A stretch of 64,000 bases of DNA from Terrisporobacter petrolearius (GTDB lineage: Bacteria; Bacillota; Clostridia; Peptostreptococcales; Peptostreptococcaceae). Numbering within the stretch: position 1 is the first letter of the stretch; each line of letters begins with the position of its first letter. The notes under the pieces are model-generated. The model had not been told where the DNA came from and ran no database searches. It saw only the letters and a program-made list of their open reading frames with translations. Positions 15,888 to 24,800 of the stretch are shown piece after piece. Both the position numbers and the translations under genes were made by a program. The stretch lies in assembly GCF_032598785.1 (NCBI RefSeq), contig NZ_CP102984.1, one strand, 5' to 3'.

Positions 15888-16253
15888 ATGACGAAACCAT
15901 CAATTTATCATAGTCAAGGGTATACTTGTGCAGAAGCACTAATAAAATCTTATAACGAAGAATTTAAAACAGAGATACCTGTTGCTTTAGGAAGTGGAAT
16001 GGGAACGGGTATAACAGTGGGCAGTCTATGTGGAGCGGTTAATGCAGCTGTTTTAGTAGCAGGTTACATAAAAGGAAGAGAAGATAGTTGTGATCCAAAT
16101 GAAGCTAGAAAATATACAAAAGAAATAATGAAAAAAGTAAGAGAAGAATATAATACAGAAATTTGCGCTAATCTGAAGAAAAATAAGGTAAGTTGTAGCG
16201 AAATAATAGATTTTTCATATAATGCATTAAAAGAAGTTTTAAAAGATGCATAA
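15888..16253 (+). CDS. C_GCAxxG_C_C family redox protein
   Basis: 121 residues. The conserved cysteines and glycines of the C_GCAxxG_C_C family (PF09719) are visible: YTCAEALIKSYNEEF, GSGMGTGITVGSLCGAVNAAV, DSCDPNEA and KVSCSEIIDF. These proteins are predicted redox or metal-binding proteins of anaerobes, often near electron-transfer or rhodanese genes. Here the rhodanese lies 20 bp downstream, so the two probably form an operon for sulfur or thiol handling. The site aaaaggaga precedes ATG. Confidence 0.8.
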   Translation: MTKPSIYHSQGYTCAEALIKSYNEEFKTEIPVALGSGMGTGITVGSLCGAVNAAVLVAGYIKGREDSCDPNEARKYTKEIMKKVREEYNTEICANLKKNKVSCSEIIDFSYNALKEVLKDA

Positions 16254-16273
16254 AATATGGAGGATGAGACGTT

Positions 16274-16627
16274 GTGGGATTATTTAGAAAAAGAGGTTAC
16301 ACTATTATAACTGGATCTCAATTTCAAAAGATGACAAGTGACAACAATATAATAATTTTAGATGTGAGAAGTTCAGGAGAGTATAAAACAGGGCATATTC
16401 CAAATGCTATAAATTTACCTGTTGATGCACTTTCATCAAAATTATCAACATTAAATTCATATAAAGATAGTGAAATAGTTGTGTATTGCGCTTCTGGAGG
16501 AAGAAGTGCAAGAGCTTGTGATATTTTATCTAAAAATGGGTTTAATAAGGTTTACAACTTAAGTGGAGGAGTGTCTTCTTATAATGGTAAGCTAACTAAG
16601 GGTTTGTCAATAAAAGTGTGTAAGTAG
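16274..16627 (+). CDS. Rhodanese-like sulfurtransferase with an IS-encoded C-terminus
   Basis: 117 residues forming a single rhodanese domain. GTG start with ggagga nine bases upstream. The active-site loop is YCASGGRSARA, with the catalytic Cys and an Arg six residues later. Other marks are IILDVRSSGEYKTGHIPNAINLP and VYNLSGGVSSY. It should carry a persulfide and pass sulfur to thiol acceptors. IS-B was inserted after codon LT-AA: the native ending would have been LTKN and the present one is LTKGLSIKVCK, so the last eight residues derive from the IS end. The catalytic domain is complete, so activity is probably retained. Confidence 0.88.
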   Translation: MGLFRKRGYTIITGSQFQKMTSDNNIIILDVRSSGEYKTGHIPNAINLPVDALSSKLSTLNSYKDSEIVVYCASGGRSARACDILSKNGFNKVYNLSGGVSSYNGKLTKGLSIKVCK

Positions 16628-16642
16628 TTTTTATTTTATAAG

Positions 16643-16675
16643 TCAGGTAGATAAAATTAATCTACCTGATTTTTT
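16643..16675 (+). terminator. Terminator inside the left end of IS-B
   Basis: TCAGGTAGAT / ATCTACCTGA, 8-nt loop, then six T in the plus direction. After the insertion this hairpin ends the redox protein/rhodanese transcript. Confidence 0.8.
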
Positions 16676-17912
16676 AATACTGATATTTTTTAACTCTTTC
16701 TTTTAAATTCCCATCCATATCTAATTGATTTCTGACAAGAGCCCAATTTGAAATTGGACGATTATTCCACTTTTTATAAAGTTCAGTTATCCTAAGATAA
16801 AGTAATTTAAGTAGTGAATTTTCATTAGGAAAAGCTCCTTTTTTAGTTACTTTTCTAAAGCTTGAATTAACACTTTCAACAGCATTTGTTGTATACATTA
16901 TTTTTCTTACTGCACTTCCATAATTAAATAATTGTTCAACATGTAAAAAGTTTCTCTTCCATACATCTATAGCTCCAGGATATTTAGACCATACTTGTTG
17001 GAACCTTTCAAATTCAGCGATAGCTGCTTTTAAACTAGGAGCACCATAAATTTTCTTTAAGTGAGATGTAAATGCTTTGTATTCTTTACTAGGAACATAT
17101 TTTAGAGAATTTCTGATTAGATGGACTATACATCTTTGAACAATAGTATGCTTAAATATAGATTTAGCTCCGTCTTCTAAACCACTAACCCCATCCATAC
17201 AGATGAATAAAATATCTTCTACGCCACGAGTTTTTAACTCATCAAATATTTGCATCCATGTATGCTTATTTTCAGTTTCGTTGATCCATAGCCCCAGGAT
17301 ATCTTTTACACCATCAACATCATATCCTAAAATCGTATAAATTGCGCAGTTTTTAACTTCGTAATCCTTGCGAATAGTAACATACAGGCAGTCTACAAAT
17401 AAGAAAGTATATAATTTTTTTAAGGGTCTATTTTGCCATTCTTCAAGATGTTCAAGCACACTATCAGTAATTTGAGATATTGTTTCATGAGATATTTCAA
17501 ACCCATAAATATCTTCTATAGTATCTGAAATATCACGTTGGCTCATTCCTTTAGCATACATAGACAGCACTTTATCTTCAATTCCAGAAACATCCTTGCA
17601 ACGTTTTGGAATTAATTGTGGTTCAAATGTCGCTTCGCGGTCACGAGGGACATTGATAGAAACACTACCATTAGTAGTTTTTACAGTTTTTTGTGAATAA
17701 CCATTTCTACGATTAGTTGTATTCTTTGGATTATGATTATTATTTTCATAGCCTAAGTGACTATCCATTTCGCCTTGAAGCATGGCTTCAAACATTGGTG
17801 CAAAAATATCTTTAAGAGCATCTTGCATATCTTCAACCGTTTCAGGTTGATATTGTTCAAGTATTGCATTTACTAGTTCATTTTTCTTAGAACTTTGTTT
17901 TTTTCTAACCAT
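16674..17912 (-). CDS. IS256-family transposase of IS-B
   Basis: 412 residues from the ATG at 17912, which has gaggt eight bases upstream; an in-frame ATG at 17927 is the alternative. Family marks: RNGYSQKTVKT, FVDCLYVTIRKD with the first catalytic Asp, FICMDGVSGLED with the second, IVQRCIVHLIRNSLKYV, and YTTNAVESVNSSFRKV with the catalytic Glu. The frame is intact. The N-terminal half carries the usual helix-turn-helix (GMSQRDISDTIEDIYGFEIS). Confidence 0.95.
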   Translation of the reverse strand: MVRKKQSSKKNELVNAILEQYQPETVEDMQDALKDIFAPMFEAMLQGEMDSHLGYENNNHNPKNTTNRRNGYSQKTVKTTNGSVSINVPRDREATFEPQLIPKRCKDVSGIEDKVLSMYAKGMSQRDISDTIEDIYGFEISHETISQITDSVLEHLEEWQNRPLKKLYTFLFVDCLYVTIRKDYEVKNCAIYTILGYDVDGVKDILGLWINETENKHTWMQIFDELKTRGVEDILFICMDGVSGLEDGAKSIFKHTIVQRCIVHLIRNSLKYVPSKEYKAFTSHLKKIYGAPSLKAAIAEFERFQQVWSKYPGAIDVWKRNFLHVEQLFNYGSAVRKIMYTTNAVESVNSSFRKVTKKGAFPNENSLLKLLYLRITELYKKWNNRPISNWALVRNQLDMDGNLKERVKKYQY

Positions 17913-17972
17913 AGTATCATACCTCATCTTTTTAAGTTCCTTTCCTTAATGGTATCACACTCTATAATCAAA

Positions 17973-18015
17973 AAAGTGCATAAGCTGACAACAATCTTGT
18001 CAACTTACACACTTT
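17973..18015 (-). terminator. Inward terminator at the transposase-proximal end of IS-B
   Basis: In the minus direction the stem is AAAGTG...TAAGTTGACAA / TTGTCAGCTTA...CACTTT (one mismatch and a small internal loop), then a T run. It should stop outside transcription from reaching the transposase gene, as in IS-A. Confidence 0.65.
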
Positions 18016-18048
18016 ATTTTACATTCCCCTAACTAAAAATTAAATATT

Positions 18049-18078
18049 AAAAAGACCATCAATCTAGATGGTCTTTTT
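18049..18078. terminator. Bidirectional terminator, formerly of the rhodanese operon
   Basis: AAAAAGACCATC / GATGGTCTTTTT, 12-bp perfect stem, 6-nt loop. It serves the minus-strand regulator at 18090 and would have ended the rhodanese operon before the IS-B insertion. Confidence 0.85.
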
Positions 18079-18089
18079 AATATTTATAA

Positions 18090-18686
18090 TTATTTCCCAT
18101 TCATTAACAATCCATGTTGAGCACAATATATATAAAATTTACCTCGTTCAAATTTCCCGATAAGTCTTGGGAATCTTACTGTTGAACTTTGTTCTGGATA
18201 CAACTTTATTAATAGAACTCTGTCATAGGTAACATAAGCAGCAAATGATATATAATGCTCTTTAGACATTTCATGGTCAATAGTAATGTAATAGTCATTT
18301 TCCACTTCTTCTATATTTATTTTATGATTTTCATCTATTATACTTGGAATAGCAGCTTTTAGTTTTCTGCCACAACAAGATATTTCTCCTTCGCCAGTTG
18401 TGCTTATTATATTGCCACAGTTAGGGCAAACGTAAAATTTAATTCTTTTCATATTTCCTCCATCTACATCATTGGGATTTAAATCTCCTAATAATATTTT
18501 TTCTATATTAATATCAAATATTTTTGATAGATCTGTAAGTATTGATACATCAGGACAGCCTAGGCCTCGTTCCCATTTTGAAACAGTTTTATCACTGATA
18601 TTTAATAAGTCAGCTACTTGTTTTTGAGTCATGCTTTTTTCTTTTCTAAGTTTTAATATTAGGCTTCCTACTTTTTCACAGTTCAT
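18090..18686 (-). CDS. XRE regulator fused to a desulfoferrodoxin-like domain
   Basis: 198 residues from ATG at 18686 with ggaggtg six bases upstream; the GTG 15 bases earlier lies in that site. Residues 5-60 are a Cro/C1 helix-turn-helix (KSMTQKQVADLLNISDKTVSKWERG). Residues about 83-110 hold a zinc- or iron-binding pair (CPNCG and SCCGRKL). The C-terminal 90 residues resemble desulfoferrodoxin/neelaredoxin (VENDYYITIDHEMSKEHYISF, FYIYCAQHGL), with possible iron ligands His and Cys. This suggests a regulator that senses iron or reactive oxygen. That function is inferred from the domains. Confidence 0.75.
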   Translation of the reverse strand: MNCEKVGSLILKLRKEKSMTQKQVADLLNISDKTVSKWERGLGCPDVSILTDLSKIFDINIEKILLGDLNPNDVDGGNMKRIKFYVCPNCGNIISTTGEGEISCCGRKLKAAIPSIIDENHKINIEEVENDYYITIDHEMSKEHYISFAAYVTYDRVLLIKLYPEQSSTVRFPRLIGKFERGKFYIYCAQHGLLMNGK

Positions 18687-18882
18687 ATCTATCACCTCCA
18701 CTTATATAAGGATAAACTCTAAGCTTAATATTTTCAATCAACTTTCCGTAGAGTTATTATTTTATTTAATATATTTAACAAATTTCCATATAAATAAAGG
18801 TGAAGTAAAAAAAAAATTGTGTTATAGTTATGAATAGAACAAATAGATTATTGATGTAGCACAACTTTAGGGGGTCTTAATT

Positions 18883-19452
18883 ATGAATAATAAAAAAGTC
18901 TTAAATTGGATGTCTAAGTTAATATATATTATTTATTTAGGTTCCATAATTAATTTTGTTTTTACAAATCAAGTAGAAAATACATTGTACGCTTTGGCAA
19001 GTTTAGCAGGAACAATTATATTGATTTACTTAAATAAGAATTTTGATAAGCTCTTTGATACTACGTTAATTATAAATTTAGTCCTATTTGTTTTATTTGC
19101 AGGTCTTTTAGGATCATCTTTTGGATTTTATGCTTCTATAAAAAATTATGATGATTTTTTGCATATATGGTCAGGCTTAATTTCTTGCAGTGTTGCATAT
19201 GTGTTGTTTAATTATTTTGGAAATATAGAAGTAAATAGTACTAAAAGAAAAATATTTTTTGTCATATTTATGTTTATGTTTAGTATGGGTGGTGCTAGTC
19301 TTTGGGAACTTATGGAATTTTCAGTAGATAAATTTTTAGGAATGGACTGTCAGGCAGGAGGCCTAGTTGATACTATGATAGATACATTTGATTGTTTAAT
19401 TGGAACTATTATAATGATACCTTATTATGTAAAACAATTGCCTAAATTATAG
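18883..19452 (+). CDS. YjdF/DUF2238-like membrane protein
   Basis: 189 residues with five to six transmembrane helices. The pattern YDDFLHIWSGLISCSVAYVL followed by SMGGASLWELMEFSVDKFLG and GGLVDTMIDTFDCLIGTI matches the DUF2238 (YjdF) family, where conserved Asp/His and Glu residues lie at membrane edges. The function is unknown. The site gggggt precedes ATG. Monocistronic by spacing. Confidence 0.6.
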   Translation: MNNKKVLNWMSKLIYIIYLGSIINFVFTNQVENTLYALASLAGTIILIYLNKNFDKLFDTTLIINLVLFVLFAGLLGSSFGFYASIKNYDDFLHIWSGLISCSVAYVLFNYFGNIEVNSTKRKIFFVIFMFMFSMGGASLWELMEFSVDKFLGMDCQAGGLVDTMIDTFDCLIGTIIMIPYYVKQLPKL

Positions 19453-19520
19453 GATATAAACATCTAAGAAAATGCAAGTAAATTATAAATAAATATATAT
19501 GAATGTTAGGGGGAATTTAA

Positions 19521-20198
19521 ATGAATTATGTTATTGTAGGAAAAGTAGTACCAAGTGTTGAAGTAAGTTTATCAAGAGGCGAGTCCATGTTTACACAAAG
19601 TGGAGGTATGTTTTACCAAACTGAAGGAATAAAAATGGAAACAAATACAAAAGGTGGATTACTAAAAGGTATAGGAAGAATGTTTGCTGGTGAATCAATG
19701 TTTATGGCAACATATACTGCAATGCAAGATGCTAAAATATCTTTTGCCTCAACTGTACCAGGAAGTGTAATACCTATAAATGTAAGTGAAGGCCGCTTTA
19801 CTATACAAAAAGGAGCTTTCCTTGCAGCAGAGTCTTCAGTAGAATTAAAAACTATTTTTAATAAAAAGATGGGAACAGGATTCTTTGGCGGTGAAGGATT
19901 TATATTACAAGAGCTAAGAGGTAGAGGAACTGCATTTTTAGAAGTAGATGGTGATGCAATAGAAATGAATTTAGCTCCAGGAGAAGTTATAAAAATAGAT
20001 ACAGGAAATTTAGTAGGATTTGAAGATAGTGTTAAATATGAAGTAGAATTTGTAAAAGGTATTGGGAATGTATTATTTGGTGGTGAAGGTTTATTTTTAA
20101 CTAAGCTTACAGGTCCAGGTAAGGTAGTTCTTCAAACAATGAATATGAATGAGTTTGCTTTAAGGGTAGGATCATATATTCCAACAAGTTCAAATTAG
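19521..20198 (+). CDS. AIM24/TIGR00266 family protein
   Basis: 225 residues of beta-rich sequence with repeating Gly patterns. The marks of the TIGR00266/AIM24 family are present: VEVSLSRGESMFTQSGGMFY, GLLKGIGRMFAGESMFMATY, GSVIPINVSEGRFTIQKGAFLA, and GFFGGEGFILQELRGRG. These cytosolic proteins form a jelly-roll-like fold and have no settled function in bacteria. The site agggggaa precedes ATG. It is followed by a terminator shared with the convergent TetR gene. Confidence 0.85.
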   Translation: MNYVIVGKVVPSVEVSLSRGESMFTQSGGMFYQTEGIKMETNTKGGLLKGIGRMFAGESMFMATYTAMQDAKISFASTVPGSVIPINVSEGRFTIQKGAFLAAESSVELKTIFNKKMGTGFFGGEGFILQELRGRGTAFLEVDGDAIEMNLAPGEVIKIDTGNLVGFEDSVKYEVEFVKGIGNVLFGGEGLFLTKLTGPGKVVLQTMNMNEFALRVGSYIPTSSN

Positions 20199-20219
20199 CA
20201 AAATAATAAGTTTTATAAT

Positions 20220-20253
20220 AATTGGGTATATGCAAAGTATACCCAATTATTTA
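20220..20253. terminator. Terminator between the AIM24 and TetR genes
   Basis: AATTGGGTATA / TATACCCAATT, 11-bp perfect stem with a 7-nt loop, T-rich on the plus side. Confidence 0.75.
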
Positions 20254-20277
20254 TTTTGGATAAATTGAACTATAATG

Positions 20278-20829
20278 TTATGGATGAAAAGCAACAATAT
20301 TGTTTATTATAGTTACTATTTCTTCAGGTGATTCATTTAAGTCATTTTCTAACCATGTTTGAACGACAGAAAAAACTCCACCAGCGTTATATTTTATAAA
20401 GTAGTCTAAAAACACATCGTCAACCTTGGAAGAACTTATAAGTTTGTCAATTTCGGCTTTTCTTGCCAGTAGAAAAATACGATCCATAAGATTATTTTCT
20501 ATATGATGACAAAATAATATTTTGCACAATTCTTTATTTTCTTTAATAAGTTTAAGAGCATTAAGCAATAGAACATCTTTATAGTCTTCAAGTGGGGTTT
20601 CTTCTATATATTCTGAAATTTGATTAAAGAATTCATCTTCCATGGATTGTAATAAATCATAAGCATCTTTATAATGGGTGTAAAAAGTACCTCGGTTAAT
20701 GTTAGCATTTTTACATATATCTGTAACTGTAATCTGATGAATTTTTTTGCTTTCAAGTAAATCAAGTAAACTATCTTTAATTATTTTCTTGGTATATAAA
20801 ATTCTTCTATTTCCTTTAATACCAGCCAT
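20278..20829 (-). CDS. TetR/AcrR-family regulator, divergent from an ABC exporter
   Basis: 183 residues from the second of two close ATGs (20829), which has aaagga about nine bases upstream. The N-terminal helix-turn-helix reads KIIKDSLLDLLESKKIHQIT then VTDICKNANINRGTFYTHYK, the canonical TetR pattern. The C-terminal ligand domain resembles the TetR_C_33-type group (short, with Cys-rich ILFCHH). It is divergently transcribed from the ABC transporter genes, so it probably represses them in response to a drug or peptide. Repeats in the shared spacer are likely operators. Confidence 0.85.
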   Translation of the reverse strand: MAGIKGNRRILYTKKIIKDSLLDLLESKKIHQITVTDICKNANINRGTFYTHYKDAYDLLQSMEDEFFNQISEYIEETPLEDYKDVLLLNALKLIKENKELCKILFCHHIENNLMDRIFLLARKAEIDKLISSSKVDDVFLDYFIKYNAGGVFSVVQTWLENDLNESPEEIVTIINNIVAFHP

Positions 20830-20960
20830 ATACATAATCCTTTCTTTAAGTAGGTTGCTACCGGAAGTTTAATTGATCAACATAAGACTTAAAATGGCAG
20901 CGGATTTTTATAATTACAATTTTAAGTTACAAGTTATTAAATGAACAAAAAAAGATTAAA

Positions 20961-20977
20961 TGTCTATTTAATAACAA
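20961..20977 (+). promoter_or_regulatory. Operator-like repeat 1 in the tetR/ABC spacer
   Basis: TGTCTATTTAATAACAA matches TGTCTATTTGATAACAT at 21053-21069 in 15 of 17 positions, 92 bp apart. This copy lies on the tetR-promoter side. Likely TetR site. Confidence 0.5.
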
Positions 20978-21052
20978 TATGATAGCATGTGATTATTGTA
21001 AGTAGTTTATATATTATTTATACTTATGTATTATAGCATTAACCAAACAGAG

Positions 21053-21069
21053 TGTCTATTTGATAACAT
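21053..21069 (+). promoter_or_regulatory. Operator-like repeat 2 in the tetR/ABC spacer
   Basis: TGTCTATTTGATAACAT, 34 bp before the ABC ATPase start and just after a plausible -10 (TATTAT near 21030). Imperfect dyad TGT-TAT / ATA-ACA. Likely TetR site for the exporter operon. Confidence 0.5.
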
Positions 21070-21102
21070 TGAGCAGATAAAACGAAATGATGGGGTGAAG
21101 AA

Positions 21103-21804
21103 ATGTCATATATACAAATAATAGATGAATATAAGCGTTACAAAATTGGAGAAAATACTGTAGTTGCTAATAATGGTATTAATTTTTCTATTGAAGAAGG
21201 AGAGTTTGTAATTATTTTAGGACCAAGTGGTGCTGGAAAAACAACTGTGTTGAATATTCTTGGAGGAATGGATACTTGTGATGAAGGAAACATAATTATT
21301 GATAATGTTGATATCTCAAAGTTTAGTAATAAAGAGCTAATAAATTACAGAAGATATGATGTAGGATTTGTATTTCAGTTTTATAACTTAGTTCAAAATT
21401 TAACGGCTAGAGAAAACGTAGAGTTAGCAACTCAAATTTCAAAGAATGCTTTAGACGTAGATAAAACTTTAGAGATTGTTGGCCTTGGTCATAGAAAAGA
21501 TAACTTTCCAAGTCAATTATCAGGAGGGGAGCAGCAAAGGGTTTCAATAGCTAGGGCAATAGCCAAAAATCCAAAGCTACTTCTGTGTGATGAACCAACT
21601 GGAGCACTTGATTATAAAACAGGTAAACAAATTTTAAAAACTTTACAAGATACATGCAAAGAAATGGGAACAACTGTAATAGTTATAACTCACAACGCAG
21701 CGCTTGCACCAATAGCCAATAGAGTTATTAACATTAAAGATGCAAAGGTTCAAAATGTACAAATAAATGAAAATCCTATTTCTGTGGAATCTATTGAATG
21801 GTAG
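21103..21804 (+). CDS. ABC exporter ATP-binding protein (MacB/LolD type)
   Basis: 233 residues, a complete ATPase domain. Walker A is GPSGAGKTT, the Q-loop is FVFQFYNLV, the signature is LSGGEQQRV, Walker B is LLLCDEPTGALD, and the switch His lies in VIVITHNAAL. The sequence groups with FtsE/LolD/MacB-type ATPases that partner FtsX-fold permeases, and the next gene 10 bp downstream is such a permease. The pair probably exports lipophilic or peptide substrates, or transmits force, rather than importing. Confidence 0.93.
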   Translation: MSYIQIIDEYKRYKIGENTVVANNGINFSIEEGEFVIILGPSGAGKTTVLNILGGMDTCDEGNIIIDNVDISKFSNKELINYRRYDVGFVFQFYNLVQNLTARENVELATQISKNALDVDKTLEIVGLGHRKDNFPSQLSGGEQQRVSIARAIAKNPKLLLCDEPTGALDYKTGKQILKTLQDTCKEMGTTVIVITHNAALAPIANRVINIKDAKVQNVQINENPISVESIEW

Positions 21805-21814
21805 AGGATGATAG

Positions 21815-24800
21815 ATGAAAAATAGAGCATATAAAACATCAATAAAAAGAGAGATACTATCATCAAAAGGAAGGTTTATTTCTATAATGGCAATAATTTT
21901 TCTAGGTGTTGCTTTTTATGCTGGAATAAAATCTTGTGGTCCAGATTTAAAAGAATCCATCAATGAATATTTTGCAAAACAAAATTTAATGGATAGTAAG
22001 GTAGTATCTACTCTTGGACTTAAGGAAAATGATTTAAAACTACTAAAAAGTAATGATAAAATTCTTGATTATTATGCAAGTCATAGTGTAGATGTGAATT
22101 TAAGTAATACAAATCATGTAGTTAAATTTATGGAGTATGATGAAAGTAGCTCTGACAAAATGAATACACCAGTTGTTACAAAAGGAAGACTACCACAAAA
22201 AAGTGGTGAAATTGCAATAGATGTAAATGCATTGAAAATAGATAAAAACCTAAAAATAGGTGATAAATATGATATAAAATCAGACAAGGATACAGAGAAT
22301 TATTTTAAAAAGAAAACTTTTAAAATTGTTGGATTTGTCCAAAGTCCCATGTATATAGATAATATGTCTAGAGGAACAACTACTGTAGGAAAGGGAAGCA
22401 TAGATTATTTTACACTTATAAATAGATCTGATTTTTCTATGGATGCTTACAGTGAATTTTATGTGAAATTTAAAAATACAGAAAATTTTGGAGCTTATGA
22501 TGATATTTATAAAGATATAATGGAAGAAAACAATAAATATCTTGAAAATTTATATTCACATAGAGCGGTAGAAAGAATTGAAGAAATTAAGTCAGAGGCG
22601 CAAAATGAATTTGATAAAGCATATAAAAAAATAGAAAAAAATGAAAATAAGCTTAAAGATGCTCAGAAAAAAATAGACAATGGTAAAATGCAACTTTTAG
22701 ATGGTAAAGTAGAATATGAGAAAGCTTTAGCAAAGTATCAAAAAGAAATAAAAGATAATGAAAAATTATTAAAATATAGTGAATCTGAATTAAAAAAAGG
22801 TCAAATAGAGCTTGATAAGAAAAAGGAAACTTTAGCCCAGGGTGAAAAACAGCTTGAAAGTGGTAAGACTCAGTTAGATGAGTCAAAGCAAGTATTCTTA
22901 AATCAAGGGATTGACCCTACAAAAGACACAAAAGAATATGAAAATCAAATATCAGGTTTGAATACTTTGATTTCTACATATGATGCACTATCTAAAGATA
23001 TAAAAGAAAGTATAAAGAACTTAAATGAAAATAATGAAATTCCAATGGAAAAAATTCAATATTGGAAAATCATTATATCTAATCCTAATTTAGGATTAAA
23101 CAAATTAAGTGATTTAGTAAATGCATTAGAAAAAGACCCATCAAATATCTCTTTAGCACTAAGGCTTTCGCAAAGTATTGAAAGTGCGAGTAAAAGTGCA
23201 AGTAAAAATAAATCAAAGCTGGAAACTTTGATTAGTGGAATAACTCAGTATCAATCAGGCGTGAAAACATACAAAAAAGAAAACGCCAAAATTACTGAAG
23301 GAAAGGCATTACTAAATCAAGCTCAAAGCAAACTAGATAAAGGAAAAGAAGATTTAGTAAAGGGTAAGAATTCACTTGAAGAAGGTAAAAAGCAAGGTCA
23401 AGAAAAATTTAACAAAGCACAAAAAGAAATTCTTAACTCTGAGAAAAAACTGCTTGATGGAGAAAAAGAAATAAAAGCAAATAAAGAAAAACTAGTAGAG
23501 GCTAGAGAGGAGATAGATAATCAAAGAGAAAAATTAAATAGGCTTGATGATAGTAAATATTATTTTTTTAATAGAAATGATAACCCAGGCTACTCCACAT
23601 ACAAAGGATCAATTGATAGCTTAGATAAAATAGCATCAGTATTTCCTGTATTTTTCTTCTTAGTAGCAGCGCTAATATGCTTAACTACTATGACAAGAAT
23701 GGTAGAAGAAAATAGAATAGAAATAGGAACTTTAAAAGCACTAGGTTATAGAGATTTAGAAATAGCTAGAAAATATATAGTTTATGCTTTTATTGCTAGT
23801 ATTGCAGGTGCAATAGCTGGTATATTAGCAGGAAGTAGTGCATTACCATTAATAGTTAATATAGCTTATTCATCTAACTTTACACTACCTAAAGTTATAA
23901 TAAATTTCTATCCATCTTATATAATGCAATCTTTAGTAGCATCACTACTTTGCACAGTGGGAGCATCAGTTATTGTTTTAAAAGAAGAATTAAAAGATAA
24001 TCCTTCTAATTTAATGAGAACAAAAGCGCCAAAACTAGGTAAAAAAATATTATTAGAAAGAATTAAGCCTATATGGAGAAGACTTAACTTTAATCAAAAG
24101 GTAACTTTTAGGAATCTTTTTAGATATAAACGAAGAATGTTTATGACTGTGTTTGGAATATCAGGATGTATGGCCATGCTTGTGGCAGGTATATCTCTTG
24201 AAAAATCAAATTCATCTTTATCAGATTTACAATTTGGAAAACTAATAAAATACGATGCAATGGTTGTATTTGATGATAATAGTACAAAAAAAGAAAATGA
24301 AGAATATAATAAATCTTTAATAAATCTAGAAAATTATGAAGAGGATTTGAATATTTATCAAGAATCAGTTACTTTTAGTAAAGATAATATGAGCAAACAA
24401 AGTGCCATGATGTATGTACCTGAAAACACAGATAAATTAAATAATTTTATCCTATTAAATGATAGATCTAGTGGTACAGAGTATAAACTAAGTAATGATG
24501 GGGCTATTATAAATGAAAAGTTGGCAAAGCTTTTAAATGTGTCTATTGGAGATTATATAAATTTAACAGATTCAAATAATAATGACCAAAAGATAAAAGT
24601 AGAGAATATAATAGAAAATTACACTGGTCATTATATTTATTTATCACCATCATATTACAAGAATATATTTAAAAAAGATGTGTCATATAATGCACAGTTA
24701 TTAAAATTTAATTCTAAAACTTATGATGAAAATAAATTATTATCAACACTTATGGACAATAGTGAAGTTGTAAATGTCACTCTTACATCTAAAATGAAAA

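Larger units (their letters stand above)
16600..18028 (-). mobile_element. IS-B: complete IS256-family insertion sequence (1429 bp)
   Basis: Terminal inverted repeats of 26 bp share 21 identities, with GTGTGTAAGT at the inner end of each (16600-16625; complement at 18003-18028). The 8-bp target duplication CTAACTAA is perfect (16592-16599 and 18029-18036). One intact transposase reads on the minus strand. Terminators lie inside both ends. The insertion split the final codons of the rhodanese gene from the native terminator at 18049. Confidence 0.93.
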
